A stretch of 64,000 bases of DNA from Hephaestia caeni (GTDB taxonomy: Bacteria > Pseudomonadota > Alphaproteobacteria > Sphingomonadales > Sphingomonadaceae), in NCBI RefSeq assembly GCF_003550065.1, contig NZ_QXDC01000004.1, positions 744,001-808,000 on the forward strand. The letters run 5' to 3'. The notes beneath the pieces were generated by a model that made no database searches, had not been told where the DNA came from, and saw only the letters and a program-made list of their open reading frames with translations. A program made the translations under genes and the position numbers. This document shows, in pieces, positions 52,179 to 61,347 of this stretch; positions within the stretch are counted from its first letter, which is position 1, and every line of letters begins with the position of its first letter.

Positions 52179-52724
52179 ATGAGCAAAACGCGGCGGGGGC
52201 TGCCCCGCCAGACCAACGCCGAACCCCGCCGCAGCAACCGTTCGCGCGCTGTTTCCGAGCTGCTGCCCGATGTCGGGCGCGCTGCGTTCCGCAAGTTCGG
52301 CTTCATCCAGAGCGCGATCGTCAGCCGCTGGGCCGAGATCGTTGGCGCGCGTTACGCCGGGGTTTCCGCCCCCGAATCGCTGCGCTTCCCGCATGGCGAA
52401 CGATCGGGAGGCACGCTGACGCTGGTGGTGCGCGGGGCGCACGCGCCGATGATGCAGCACATCACCCCCGAAATCGTCGAGCGGGTGAATCGATTCTTCG
52501 GCTATGGCGCGGTCGCCCGCGTCACGATCCGGCAGGGTGAGGTCGCGGTGGCCAAGGCGCGGGTCGCGCCGCCGTCGCTCAAGGCGCCCTCGCTCAAGCC
52601 GGCGACGCTCGATCTCGGCGACAGCCTGCGCTCGATCGCCGACCCCGAGTTGAAGGCGGTGCTCGAATCGCTCGCCGCCGGGGTCGCCTCGACGCACGGC
52701 CCCCCTGTTTTCGACAAGGACTGA
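52179..52724 (+). CDS. DUF721 protein, DciA-like
   Basis: A 181-residue protein with a DUF721 domain. The conserved region is FGFIQSAIVSRWAEIVGARYA followed by LTLVVRGAHAPMMQHITPEIVERVNRFFGY, quoted as RGAHAPMMQHITPEIVERVN. DciA homologues load the replicative helicase DnaB in bacteria lacking DnaC. Its place between mutY and the DsbA/smc genes is conserved in alphaproteobacteria as I know it. GGAGCG upstream gives a ribosome-binding site. The Lys/Ala/Pro tail is of low complexity. Confidence 0.85.
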   Translation: MSKTRRGLPRQTNAEPRRSNRSRAVSELLPDVGRAAFRKFGFIQSAIVSRWAEIVGARYAGVSAPESLRFPHGERSGGTLTLVVRGAHAPMMQHITPEIVERVNRFFGYGAVARVTIRQGEVAVAKARVAPPSLKAPSLKPATLDLGDSLRSIADPELKAVLESLAAGVASTHGPPVFDKD

Positions 52725-52725
52725 C

Positions 52726-53406
52726 ATGGCGTTCACGACACGGTTGCTGGCGCTGATCGGCGTCGTGATGCTGATAAGCGCCGCCGCGCCAGCCCCCCAG
52801 GCCAGCGACTGGACCCGGACCGTCACCCAAACCGCATCGGGCAGCTTCGTGATGGGCAATCCGGCCGCGCCGGTGAAGCTGATCGAATATCTGAGCTACA
52901 CCTGCCCGCATTGCGCCGAATTCTCGGCAGAATCGGCGGCCGTGCTGCGCGGACGAATGGTCAAATCGGGCAAGGTCAGCATCGAACTGCGTAACGCGGT
53001 GCGCGACAAACTCGACCTTGCCGCCGCCGCGCTGGCACGGTGCGCGGGCACGCAGGGTTTCTTCGCCACCACCGATGCGCTGTTCGAACACCAACGCGAC
53101 TGGTATCCGCGCGGCGCGCAATTCATCGAGACCAACAATGCGCGGCTGGGGCTCTACCCTGAAAGCGCGCGGCTGCGTGCCTATGCCGACGGCGCCGGAC
53201 TGACTGCGATGATGAAGGCGCGCGGGCTGAACGATGCGGCAATCGACGCGTGCCTGGCGCCGCCCGCGCTGGCGCCGGTGCTCAAGATGACGCGCGAGGC
53301 CTGGAGCACGATCACCGGCACCCCGACTTTCTTCGTCAACGGCAAGATCGTGGCCAACGCGCACTGGCACGAGTTGCAACCGGTGCTCGAAGCAGCAGGC
53401 GCGTGA
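52726..53406 (+). CDS. DsbA-like thioredoxin domain protein (CPHC)
   Basis: A 226-residue periplasmic thiol-disulfide oxidoreductase (signal peptide residues about 1-26). The active site CPHC is in YLSYTCPHCAEFSAES, identical to E. coli DsbA. The cis-proline loop is TGTPTFFVNG. Another Cys pair (ARCAGTQG and DACLAPP) is present. It starts 1 bp after the dciA stop, so it is probably coupled. It is followed by a second DsbA-like gene. Its role is probably disulfide formation in exported proteins. Confidence 0.9.
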   Translation: MAFTTRLLALIGVVMLISAAAPAPQASDWTRTVTQTASGSFVMGNPAAPVKLIEYLSYTCPHCAEFSAESAAVLRGRMVKSGKVSIELRNAVRDKLDLAAAALARCAGTQGFFATTDALFEHQRDWYPRGAQFIETNNARLGLYPESARLRAYADGAGLTAMMKARGLNDAAIDACLAPPALAPVLKMTREAWSTITGTPTFFVNGKIVANAHWHELQPVLEAAGA

Positions 53407-53446
53407 TTTCCCCCTCCCACCAAAGAACCGAAAAGGCGATGACCCC

Positions 53447-54193
53447 ATGACGATCAAGCTTTCGATCCTGTTCGCGGCCGCCCCGCTGCTCGCGCTTTCC
53501 GCGTGCGGCAGCGGCAATGGCGGCAACAGCGACGCGCCGGCAGCCCCCGTCGCCGCGGTGACACCGCCGGCGGGACAGGACTGGACCCAGGTGGTGCGCA
53601 AATCGCCCGAGGGCGGTTTCGTGATGGGCAACCCCAATGCCGCGCTCAAGCTGATCGAATACGGATCGCGTAGCTGCCCGACGTGCGGCGTGTTCGGCCG
53701 CGACGGAATTCCGCCGCTCGAGGAAAATTACGTCAAGACCGGTAAGGTCAGCTTCGAGTTTCGCGACTTCCCCGTTCATGGCGGCCCCGACCTCGGCCTT
53801 TCGACGCTCGGTCGGTGCGTGAGCGAGAGCGCGTTCTTCCCGATCCTCGAACAGACCTATGCCAGCCAGGACAAGCTGCTCGAAAAGCTCGAATCCCCCG
53901 AAGCCCAGGCCTTGTTGCAGCGATTGCAGGGCAAGAGCCCGACCGACATCGCGACCGGCTGGGCGACCTATCTCGGCTATGTCGATTTCGTGAAGCAGCG
54001 CGGCGTGACCGAGCAGCAGGCCAAGGCCTGTCTTGCCGACCAGAAGAACGTGCAGGCGGTGGTCGACATGGCGCAACAGGGCGGCAAGGACGGCGTCACG
54101 GGGACACCGAGCTTCTTCCTCAACGGCACGCTGCTTGAAAACACGCTCACCTGGGAGCAGCTTGAAGCGAGGTTGAAGGCGGCGGGGGCCTGA
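53447..54193 (+). CDS. DsbA-like thioredoxin domain lipoprotein (CPTC)
   Basis: A 248-residue protein with a lipoprotein signal and lipobox LSAC (LALSACGSG). The active site is CPTC in YGSRSCPTCGVFGRDG, not the CPHC of its neighbour, and the cis-Pro loop is TGTPSFFLNG. The second Cys pair seen in its neighbour recurs at GRCVSESAFF and KACLADQ. It appears to be a paralogue of the preceding gene and lies 40 bp downstream, immediately before smc. The dipeptide change may shift redox potential. Confidence 0.88.
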   Translation: MTIKLSILFAAAPLLALSACGSGNGGNSDAPAAPVAAVTPPAGQDWTQVVRKSPEGGFVMGNPNAALKLIEYGSRSCPTCGVFGRDGIPPLEENYVKTGKVSFEFRDFPVHGGPDLGLSTLGRCVSESAFFPILEQTYASQDKLLEKLESPEAQALLQRLQGKSPTDIATGWATYLGYVDFVKQRGVTEQQAKACLADQKNVQAVVDMAQQGGKDGVTGTPSFFLNGTLLENTLTWEQLEARLKAAGA

Positions 54194-54225
54194 GCATCCG
54201 CTCCGCCTTTGCCGGGGGGTAGCGC

Positions 54226-57200
54226 GTGCAGATCAAGCGGCTTCGGCTTTCCGGGTTCAAGAGCTTCGTCGATCCGGTCGACCTGCGCATCGAGCGCGGG
54301 CTGACCGGAATCGTCGGCCCGAACGGCTGCGGCAAATCGAACCTGCTCGAAGCGCTGCGCTGGGCGATGGGCGAGAACAGCGCGCGATCGATGCGCGGCG
54401 CCGGCATGGAGGACGTGATCTTCGCCGGCACCGCGCACCGGCCCTCGCGCGATTTCGCCGAGGTCTCGATCCTGCTCGATAGCGCCGAGGGCGACGAGAC
54501 CGAAGTGGTGCGGCGGATCGAGCGCGGCGCAGGCTCCGCATACCGGCTCGACGGCCGCGACGTGCGCGCCAAGGACGTGTCGCTGCTGTTCGCTGACGCC
54601 GCCACCGGCGCCCATTCGCCCGCGCTCGTCAGCCAAGGCCGGATCGGCGCGGTGATCGCCGCCAAGCCGGTCGAGCGCCGCGCGCTGCTCGAGGAAGCCG
54701 CGGGGATCGCGGGACTGCACGTCCGGCGCAAGGATGCCGAGCAGAAATTGCGCGCGACCGAGGCCAATCTCGCGCGGCTCGACGAGGTGATCGCCGATCA
54801 GGAGGCGCGCGCGAACGCGCTCAGGCGGCAGGCGCGGCAGGCCGAAAAATATCGCGCGCTTTCCGACCAGATCCGTGTCGCCGAGGGGCGGATGATCTAT
54901 GCGCGGTGGCGCGATGCCGCCGCCGCCGCCGATGCCGCCAAGGCCGAAGCGGAAGCGGCCGAGGCCAGGGTTCGCGAAACGGGCGAGGCGGGGCGCGCGG
55001 CGGCGGCCTATCAGACGCAGGCGACCGACACGCTGGCCGAGGCGCGCGCGGCGGCGCTGGCCGCGCGCGACACCGCGAGCGAGGCAGGGCACCGGCTCGC
55101 GGCGCTGAGGCAGGAACGCGCGCAGGTCGACCGGCGGATCGAGGAACTCGACCAGATCAAGGCGCGGCTCGCCGCCGATCGCGAGCGCGAGGGCGCGCTG
55201 GCGCAGGACGCCGCCGACGCGCTCAAGCGGCTTGGCGACGATGCGGCGCGGCTCGATGCCGCGATCGCGGCAACCGCCGCGCGCCAGCCCGCGCTCGACA
55301 CCACGCTGGCCGAGGCCGAGCGCGCCGCGCGCGATGCCGAGGTCGCGCTGGCGCAGGCACTCAGCCGACAGGCGAGCGAGGCGGCGGATGCGCGCGTGGC
55401 GCAAGCCGCCCTGGCGAGCGCGCGCGAGCGGCTGGCGCGCGTCGAACGCGATCAGGCGACGCTCGATGCCGAGCGCGCGTCGTTGGGGCCGGTCGCGCCG
55501 ATCGAGGCCGAGCGCGACACAGCGGCAGCGGCGCGTAAGGAAGCGATCGAGGCCGCCGGCAAGGCGCGCACCGAACGCGATGCCGCGCAGGTTGCCGAAC
55601 AGGCGGCGATCGAGCGGCAGGGCGAGGCGCAGGCGACACGCGCCGCCGCGCGCGCCGACCTTGCCGCAATCGACAGCGAGGCGGCGGCGATCGACAAGGC
55701 GCTGCGATCGAACGCGCGCGACCGATTGCTCGACAGGCTCAAGGCAGACCCCGGTTACGAACACGCGCTGGCGGCCGCGCTGGGCGACGACCTGGAGGCC
55801 GGGCTCGACCGCGAGGCCGATCGCTTCTGGGGCGGCGCGGCGCGACAGGAGAGCGATCCCGCATTGCCACCAGGCGCCGAAGCGCTCGCCGATCACGTCT
55901 CCGCGCCGCCCGAACTCGCGCGGCGGCTGGCGCAGATCGCGGTCGTCCCCACCGACGACGGCGCGGCGCTCGCGATCGGGCAGCGGCTGGTGACGCGCGA
56001 GGGCGCGATGCGGCGCTGGGACGGATTCGCCGCCAGATCGGGCGGCGCGGCGGCGGCCGAACGGCTGCTCCGGGTCAATCGTCTCGCCGACCTCAACGCC
56101 GCCCGCCCGGCAGCGGCGCGCGCCGTGGACGCGGCGGAAACGGCGCTGGCGGGAATCGAGACCGCGATCGCCGAGGCACGGCAGGCGGCGCAACGCGCAC
56201 GGGGCGACCTTGCAACTGCCGAATCCGCCGAGCGCGAGGGCGCGCGCGCCGAGGACCGCGCGGCAGCGGCGATCGAGCGTTTGCAGGGGCTAGCCGCCGA
56301 TCTCGACGCGCGTGCGACGCGGATCGGCGACGAGCACGATCAGGCGCGCACCGCGCTTGCCGAGGCCGAGCGCGCGGTCGCGGCGCTTCCCGATGGCAAC
56401 GCGACGCGCGACGCGGTGGCGGCGCTCCAGAGCGGGGCCGAGGCACGGCGCGCGGGTGTCGCGCAGGCACAGGCCGATCGTGCGACTTTCGAGCGCACTC
56501 TGGCTACCGATCGCGAGGCGCTGGCGCGCGCGCGCAGCGAGGCGAGCGACTGGAAAGCGCGTGCGGGGGATGCCGCGCGAAGGATCGCCGACATGGACAA
56601 GCGCGAGGCGGCACTCGCCGAGGAGGCCGAAGCGATTGCGGGGCGTCCCGAAAAGCTGCTGGCCGAGATCGCGGCGCTCGAAGACGAGCATGAGGCCGCG
56701 CGGGCACGAGCCGACGAATTGCGCGCCGCCGAGATTAAGGCCGGCGAGGCGGTGCGGTTGACCGAGGAGCAGGCGCGGATCGCCGGCGAGGCGCTGGCGC
56801 AGGCGCGCGAGGAACGCGCAGGCGCGGTCGCGCGGGCGGATAATCAGGAACAACGCCGGATCGAGATGGGGCGGCTTTCGGGCGAGCGCTTTGCATGCCC
56901 GCCACCGCTGCTGCCCGAAAGAATCGGCTTCGCGAGCGCCGAGGTCGGCAACCCGCAGGACGAATCGGGCCGCCACGAGAAACTGATGCTCGATCGCGAA
57001 CGGATCGGGCCGGTCAATCTCGTCGCCGAGGCCGAGCTGGCCGACCTCGACGAGGCGCGCACCACCAATGCCGCCGAGCGCGACGAACTCGGGTTGGCGG
57101 TCAACCGGCTGCGCGGATCGATCGGCAACCTAAACCGCGAGGGCCGCCAGCGGCTGCTCGCCGCGTTCGAGGCGGTGAACGTGCATTTCCAGCGGCTGTT

Positions 57201-57630
57201 CACGACGCTGTTCAACGGCGGGCACGCGCATCTCGAACTGGTCGATTCGGATGATCCGCTCGAAGCGGGTCTTGAGATCATGGCGCAGCCGCCGGGCAAG
57301 AAGCTGCAATCGCTGACATTGCTGTCGGGCGGCGAGCAGGCGCTGACCGCGGTGGCGCTGATCTTCGGGCTGTTCCTCACCAACCCGGCGCCGATCTGCG
57401 TGCTCGACGAGGTCGACGCACCGCTCGACGACGCCAATATCGAGCGCTTCTGCGGACTGCTGGAAGCGATGACGCAGGAGACCGACACGCGATACCTGAT
57501 CGTCACCCACAATGCGGTGACGATGAGCCGGATGGACCGGCTTTTCGGGGTGACGATGATCGAACAGGGCGTGAGCCGGCTGGTCTCGGTCGATCTGCGC
57601 GCCGCCGAGACACTGCTCGCGGCGGAGTGA
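54226..57630 (+). CDS. smc: Chromosome segregation protein SMC
   Basis: Structural maintenance of chromosomes ATPase of 1134 residues, GTG start. Walker A is GPNGCGKSNLLEALRWAMGE at about residues 29-48. Two long coiled coils rich in Ala, Arg and Glu (approximately 160-490 and 650-900) flank a hinge region (about 500-640). The C-terminal head has the ABC signature LSGGEQALTAVALIFGLFL and Walker B VLDEVDAPLDD. It acts with ScpAB in chromosome compaction and segregation. It follows the two DsbA genes on the same strand. Confidence 0.97.
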   Translation: MQIKRLRLSGFKSFVDPVDLRIERGLTGIVGPNGCGKSNLLEALRWAMGENSARSMRGAGMEDVIFAGTAHRPSRDFAEVSILLDSAEGDETEVVRRIERGAGSAYRLDGRDVRAKDVSLLFADAATGAHSPALVSQGRIGAVIAAKPVERRALLEEAAGIAGLHVRRKDAEQKLRATEANLARLDEVIADQEARANALRRQARQAEKYRALSDQIRVAEGRMIYARWRDAAAAADAAKAEAEAAEARVRETGEAGRAAAAYQTQATDTLAEARAAALAARDTASEAGHRLAALRQERAQVDRRIEELDQIKARLAADREREGALAQDAADALKRLGDDAARLDAAIAATAARQPALDTTLAEAERAARDAEVALAQALSRQASEAADARVAQAALASARERLARVERDQATLDAERASLGPVAPIEAERDTAAAARKEAIEAAGKARTERDAAQVAEQAAIERQGEAQATRAAARADLAAIDSEAAAIDKALRSNARDRLLDRLKADPGYEHALAAALGDDLEAGLDREADRFWGGAARQESDPALPPGAEALADHVSAPPELARRLAQIAVVPTDDGAALAIGQRLVTREGAMRRWDGFAARSGGAAAAERLLRVNRLADLNAARPAAARAVDAAETALAGIETAIAEARQAAQRARGDLATAESAEREGARAEDRAAAAIERLQGLAADLDARATRIGDEHDQARTALAEAERAVAALPDGNATRDAVAALQSGAEARRAGVAQAQADRATFERTLATDREALARARSEASDWKARAGDAARRIADMDKREAALAEEAEAIAGRPEKLLAEIAALEDEHEAARARADELRAAEIKAGEAVRLTEEQARIAGEALAQAREERAGAVARADNQEQRRIEMGRLSGERFACPPPLLPERIGFASAEVGNPQDESGRHEKLMLDRERIGPVNLVAEAELADLDEARTTNAAERDELGLAVNRLRGSIGNLNREGRQRLLAAFEAVNVHFQRLFTTLFNGGHAHLELVDSDDPLEAGLEIMAQPPGKKLQSLTLLSGGEQALTAVALIFGLFLTNPAPICVLDEVDAPLDDANIERFCGLLEAMTQETDTRYLIVTHNAVTMSRMDRLFGVTMIEQGVSRLVSVDLRAAETLLAAE

Positions 57631-57679
57631 CGATACAGCGCAGTAGCGAAGCGCCGCGCAATCGCTTATATGCGCCGCC

Positions 57680-58903
57680 ATGCAACAGGCTGCGCCGCTT
57701 CCCATGCCCATCCCCGGGCATATCGACCCCGTGCCCGTTCTGCGGAAGGTGATGCCGCGTGTCGATGGCCGGGTGGATCTGCTCGGGCTGTCGAAAGAGC
57801 AGATTCGCGCGAGCCTCGCCGACGCGGGGATGGAGCCCAAACAGGCAAAGTTGCGCGGCAAGCAATTGTGGCACTGGATCTACAATCGCGGCGCGACCGA
57901 CTTCACCGCGATGACGGACATCGCCAAGGCACAGCATCCCTGGCTCGAAGAACGCTTCGTCATCGGGCGGCCCGAGGTGATCGAGGCGCAGGTTTCCGAG
58001 GACGGCACGCGCAAATGGCTGTTGCGATCCGACGCCAATGACGGCCAGGGCGCGCAGGAATACGAGATGGTGTTCATCCCCGACGCCGATCGGGGCACCT
58101 TGTGCGTATCGAGCCAAGTCGGCTGCACGCTCAACTGCCGCTTCTGCCACACCGGCACGATGCGGCTGGTGCGCAACCTGACGCCGGGCGAAATCGTGGG
58201 GCAAGTGATGCTCGCGCGCGATTCGCTGGGTGAATGGCCGTCTACGCCTGAGGGGCGGATGCTGACCAATATCGTGATGATGGGGATGGGCGAGCCGCTG
58301 TATAATTTCGAGGCGGTGCGCGATGCCCTCAGAATCGTGATGGACGGCGACGGCCTCGCGCTCAGCAAGCGGCGGATCACGCTGTCGACCTCGGGCGTGG
58401 TGCCGATGATGGCGCGCGCGGGCGAGGAGATCGGGGTCAACCTCGCGGTCTCGCTCCACGCGGTGACCAAGGAGGTGCGCGACGAGATCGTGCCGATCAA
58501 CCGCAAATACGGGATCGAGGAACTGCTCCAGGCGTGCGCCGATTATCCCGGCGCCAACAACGCGCGGCGGATCACGTTCGAATATGTGATGCTGAAGGAC
58601 AAGAACGACAGCGACGAGGATGCGCGCGAACTGGTGCGGCTGATCCGCAAATACCGACTGCCCGCCAAGGTCAACCTGATCCCGTTCAACCCCTGGCCGG
58701 GCGCGCCGTACGAATGTTCGGCGCCCGATCGCATCCGCGCGTTTTCGAACATCGTCTTCGAAGCCGGCATCTCGGCGCCGGTGCGCACCCCGCGCGGGCG
58801 CGACATCGACGCCGCGTGCGGCCAACTCAAGACCGCGGCCGAAAAGAAGACCCGCGCCGAACTCGACCGGCTGGCGGAAGAGAAATTGGCCGCCCTTGGC
58901 TGA
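57680..58903 (+). CDS. rlmN: 23S rRNA (adenine-2503-C2)-methyltransferase RlmN
   Basis: Radical SAM enzyme that methylates A2503 of 23S rRNA (and A37 in some tRNAs). It has 407 residues. The radical SAM CxxxCxxC is CTLNCRFC in SQVGCTLNCRFCHTGTMRL. The catalytic cysteine toward the C-terminus is in GRDIDAACGQLKTAA. Others: MGMGEPLYNFEAV, RRITLSTSGVVPMM, LAVSLHAVTKEVRDEIVP. The ATG at 57680 has no strong ribosome-binding site, but shorter starts cut into conserved sequence. The TSUP permease gene overlaps its end by 8 bp. Confidence 0.96.
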   Translation: MQQAAPLPMPIPGHIDPVPVLRKVMPRVDGRVDLLGLSKEQIRASLADAGMEPKQAKLRGKQLWHWIYNRGATDFTAMTDIAKAQHPWLEERFVIGRPEVIEAQVSEDGTRKWLLRSDANDGQGAQEYEMVFIPDADRGTLCVSSQVGCTLNCRFCHTGTMRLVRNLTPGEIVGQVMLARDSLGEWPSTPEGRMLTNIVMMGMGEPLYNFEAVRDALRIVMDGDGLALSKRRITLSTSGVVPMMARAGEEIGVNLAVSLHAVTKEVRDEIVPINRKYGIEELLQACADYPGANNARRITFEYVMLKDKNDSDEDARELVRLIRKYRLPAKVNLIPFNPWPGAPYECSAPDRIRAFSNIVFEAGISAPVRTPRGRDIDAACGQLKTAAEKKTRAELDRLAEEKLAALG

Positions 58904-59660
58904 TCTCTCCGCGGCGCAGATCGCCTTCGCCGCCGCTGCCGGGATGCTGGGCGGCGCGATGAATGCGCTGGCCGGCGGCGGCACGTTCGCGACGCTGCCG
59001 GCGCTGATCGCGCTGGGATTGCCCGCTAATATCGCCAACGCGACCTCCAATGTCGCGTTGCTGCCCGGCTCGACGGCAAGCGTCTGGACGTTTCGGGACG
59101 AGATCGGGCCGGTCGGCGGGCTTTCCCCGCGCCGGCTGATCGCGATCACGCTGGCGAGCGCGATTGCCGGGAGCGTGCTGCTGGTGCTGACGCCGACGCG
59201 CGTGTTCGACGTGCTGATCCCGTGGCTGCTGCTGTTCGCGACGCTGGTGCTCGCCTTCGGCAGGCGCGCGGCCGCCTGGCTGCACGCGCGCGTGACGATC
59301 GGCATGCGCACGCTGATCGCGGCGCAGACCGCGCTCAGCGTCTATGGCGGCTATTTCGGCGGCGGGCTGGGGCTGATGACCACCGCGGTCTATGGACTGC
59401 TCGCCGGCATCGACCCGCGCGGGATGTTCGCGCAACGCACGCTGATCCTCGCGATCTCGGGCGTCGCCGCCCTGATCGTGTTCGTCGCGACCGGGCTGGT
59501 CGACTGGGCATCGGCGGTCCCGATGCTGCTCGGCGCGATCGTCGGCGGCTGGGTGGGCGCACGGCTGGGCCTGCTGCTGTCGGCCAACCTCGTGCGCGTG
59601 TGGACGCTGATCGTCTCGGTCGCCACCACGATCGTCTTTTTCTGGCGCGCCTACGGCTGA
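58896..59660 (+). CDS. TSUP family permease (TauE/SafE-like)
   Basis: A 254-residue membrane protein with about eight helices. It opens with a TTG at 58896 inside the rlmN stop region. The TSUP signature GMLGGAMNALAGGGTFATLPAL near the N-terminus is repeated in the second half (ALSVYGGYFGGGLGLMTTAV), quoted in part. These proteins carry sulfite, sulfonates or other organic anions; substrate unknown. The downstream gap holds a palindromic repeat. Overlap with rlmN suggests coupling. Confidence 0.87.
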   Translation: MADLSAAQIAFAAAAGMLGGAMNALAGGGTFATLPALIALGLPANIANATSNVALLPGSTASVWTFRDEIGPVGGLSPRRLIAITLASAIAGSVLLVLTPTRVFDVLIPWLLLFATLVLAFGRRAAAWLHARVTIGMRTLIAAQTALSVYGGYFGGGLGLMTTAVYGLLAGIDPRGMFAQRTLILAISGVAALIVFVATGLVDWASAVPMLLGAIVGGWVGARLGLLLSANLVRVWTLIVSVATTIVFFWRAYG

Positions 59661-59673
59661 ATCTTTTCGTCGG

Positions 59674-59773
59674 CGGCGGCACCGGCCCCCTCCCCACCCC
59701 ACCACCCAAGACATTGTCCTGCATGGATGGTGGGGTGGAGGAGTGAGCCGGTGCCGCTTCCACGATAGTGGAA
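59674..59773. repeat. ~100-bp hyphenated palindrome, copy 2
   Basis: Left arm GGCACCGGCCCCCTCCCCACC... (59679-59708) and right arm ...GATGGTGGGGTGGAGGAGTG (about 59725-59755) are imperfect reverse complements. The small end hairpin TCCACGATAGTGGA (59759-59772) corresponds to TCCACGTTAGTGGA in the copy near 32.3 kb. The order of parts is the same. Confidence 0.7.
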
Positions 59774-59820
59774 TAAACCCCGGCTGGCTTGTCGGAAAGC
59801 GCGCGCTTATGCTGCCGTGC

Positions 59821-60543
59821 ATGGACTCGCCCGCCAACGCGACGCCGACGCCCTCGATCAAACGCCACGCGATCGCGACGCGGCTGTGGCATTGGATCAA
59901 CGCGGTTGCCGTGTTCATCCTGATCGGATCGGGGCTGGGCATCTCGAACGCCCACCCGCGGCTTTACTGGGGCGAATATGGCGCGAATTTTGATCACGCC
60001 TGGCTGACGCTGCCGCGCTGGCCGGGCTGGCTGACGATTCCGGGGCATTACAATCTGGCGCTGTCGCGGCGCTGGCATCTGTTCTTCGCGCTGGTACTGG
60101 GCTTCGCGTTGCTGGCCTTCGTGATCGCGAGCCTGATCAACCGCCATTTCCGCCGCGACCTGCGCGTGCGGCGCGGCGAGGTGGCGCCACGCCACCTGTG
60201 GGCCGATGCGAAGGCGCATCTCGCCTTCCGCTTCCACGATCCCGCGCGGCCGGGGGCGTATAACACGCTCCAAAAGCTGTCGTACGCCACCACCATTTTC
60301 GTGCTGTTGCCGCTGCTGATCGTGAGCGGGCTCGCGTTGTCACCGGGGATGGACGCGGCGTGGCCGTGGCTCACCTCGATTTTCGGCGGGCGCCAATCGG
60401 CGCGCTCGGTTCATTTCGTCACGATGGCGGCGATGAGCGGGTTCGTCATCGTCCATCTCGCGCTGGTGATTCTGGCCGGGCCGGTGAACGGCGTGCGATC
60501 GATGATCACCGGGTGGTGGCGCGTGCCCGAGGACGGGGCATGA
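59821..60543 (+). CDS. Cytochrome b561-type membrane subunit
   Basis: A 240-residue membrane protein with four to five helices. The first has KRHAIATRLWHWINAVAVFILIG with the haem-type His-Trp-His context; other helices include LFFALVLGFALLAFVIASL, TIFVLLPLLIVSGLAL and FVIVHLALVILAGPV. This matches a cytochrome b/b6 or b561 membrane subunit that would pass electrons between the quinone pool and the molybdopterin protein encoded next. The ATG at 59821 was chosen; 4 codons upstream another ATG exists (59809). The following gene overlaps by 4 bp. Confidence 0.85.
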   Translation: MDSPANATPTPSIKRHAIATRLWHWINAVAVFILIGSGLGISNAHPRLYWGEYGANFDHAWLTLPRWPGWLTIPGHYNLALSRRWHLFFALVLGFALLAFVIASLINRHFRRDLRVRRGEVAPRHLWADAKAHLAFRFHDPARPGAYNTLQKLSYATTIFVLLPLLIVSGLALSPGMDAAWPWLTSIFGGRQSARSVHFVTMAAMSGFVIVHLALVILAGPVNGVRSMITGWWRVPEDGA

Positions 60544-61301
60544 GCGCGCCGATCACGCGGCGGCGGCTGGTGGCCGGTGGAGCGATCGGCGCGGGCGTGC
60601 TGCTCACCGGATGCGACCGGGCGATCGAGATCCCCACCGTGCGCAAAATTCTGTTCACGGGCGAGGACATGCATCGCGGCTTGCAGCGCGCGTTGACCGA
60701 TCGCCGCGCGCTGGCACGCGAATTCAGCGCGGCGCAGATGTCGCCGATCTTCCGATCGAACGGCACGCGCGATCCGGGCACGCCCGCTTATGCCGCGCTG
60801 TCGGCGGACAATTTCGCCGCATACCGACTGACGGTGACGGGGCTGGTGAACCGGCCGCTGGCGCTGAGCCTTGCGCAGCTTCGATCGATGCCCGCGCGCA
60901 CCCAGATCACGCGCCACGATTGCGTCGAGGGCTGGAGCGCGATCGGCAAATGGACCGGACCGATGCTGGGCAATGTGCTCAAGCTCGCCGATATCCGCCG
61001 CGACGCGCGCTATATCGTGTTCCGGTGCGCGGATTTGATCGGGGGGAAGCCATATTACGAATCGATCGATTTGATCGATGCGTTTCATCCGCAGACGATC
61101 CTGGCCTGGGGGATGAACGACGCGATGCTGACGATTCCACATGGCGCGCCGGTGCGGCTGCGCGTCGAGCGGCAATTGGGGTATAAGCACGCCAAATACG
61201 TGACCGGAATCGAAGCGGTGGCGAGCCTGGCCGGGATCGGGCAAGGCAAAGGCGGCTATTGGGAAGATTGGGTGGATTATGACTGGTATGCCGGCATCTA
61301 G
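60540..61301 (+). CDS. Sulfite-oxidase-type molybdopterin oxidoreductase (MsrP/YedY-like)
   Basis: A 253-residue exported protein. The start MSAPITRRRLVAGGAIGAG is a Tat-type twin-arginine leader, with a lipobox-like LLTGC. The catalytic Mo-cysteine is in RHDCVEGWSAIGKW (about residue 125). Other segments are LVNRPLALSLAQLRSMPA and YESIDLIDAFHPQTILAWGM. It lies directly after the cytochrome b gene (ATGA overlap), an arrangement like MsrPQ or other sulfite oxidase-like pairs. The reaction could be sulfoxide reduction or another oxidoreduction. Confidence 0.9.
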   Translation: MSAPITRRRLVAGGAIGAGVLLTGCDRAIEIPTVRKILFTGEDMHRGLQRALTDRRALAREFSAAQMSPIFRSNGTRDPGTPAYAALSADNFAAYRLTVTGLVNRPLALSLAQLRSMPARTQITRHDCVEGWSAIGKWTGPMLGNVLKLADIRRDARYIVFRCADLIGGKPYYESIDLIDAFHPQTILAWGMNDAMLTIPHGAPVRLRVERQLGYKHAKYVTGIEAVASLAGIGQGKGGYWEDWVDYDWYAGI

Positions 61302-61347
61302 GCCGATCGTACCGCGTGGAGCCCAACCGGATTGGATCGGAACCGAG

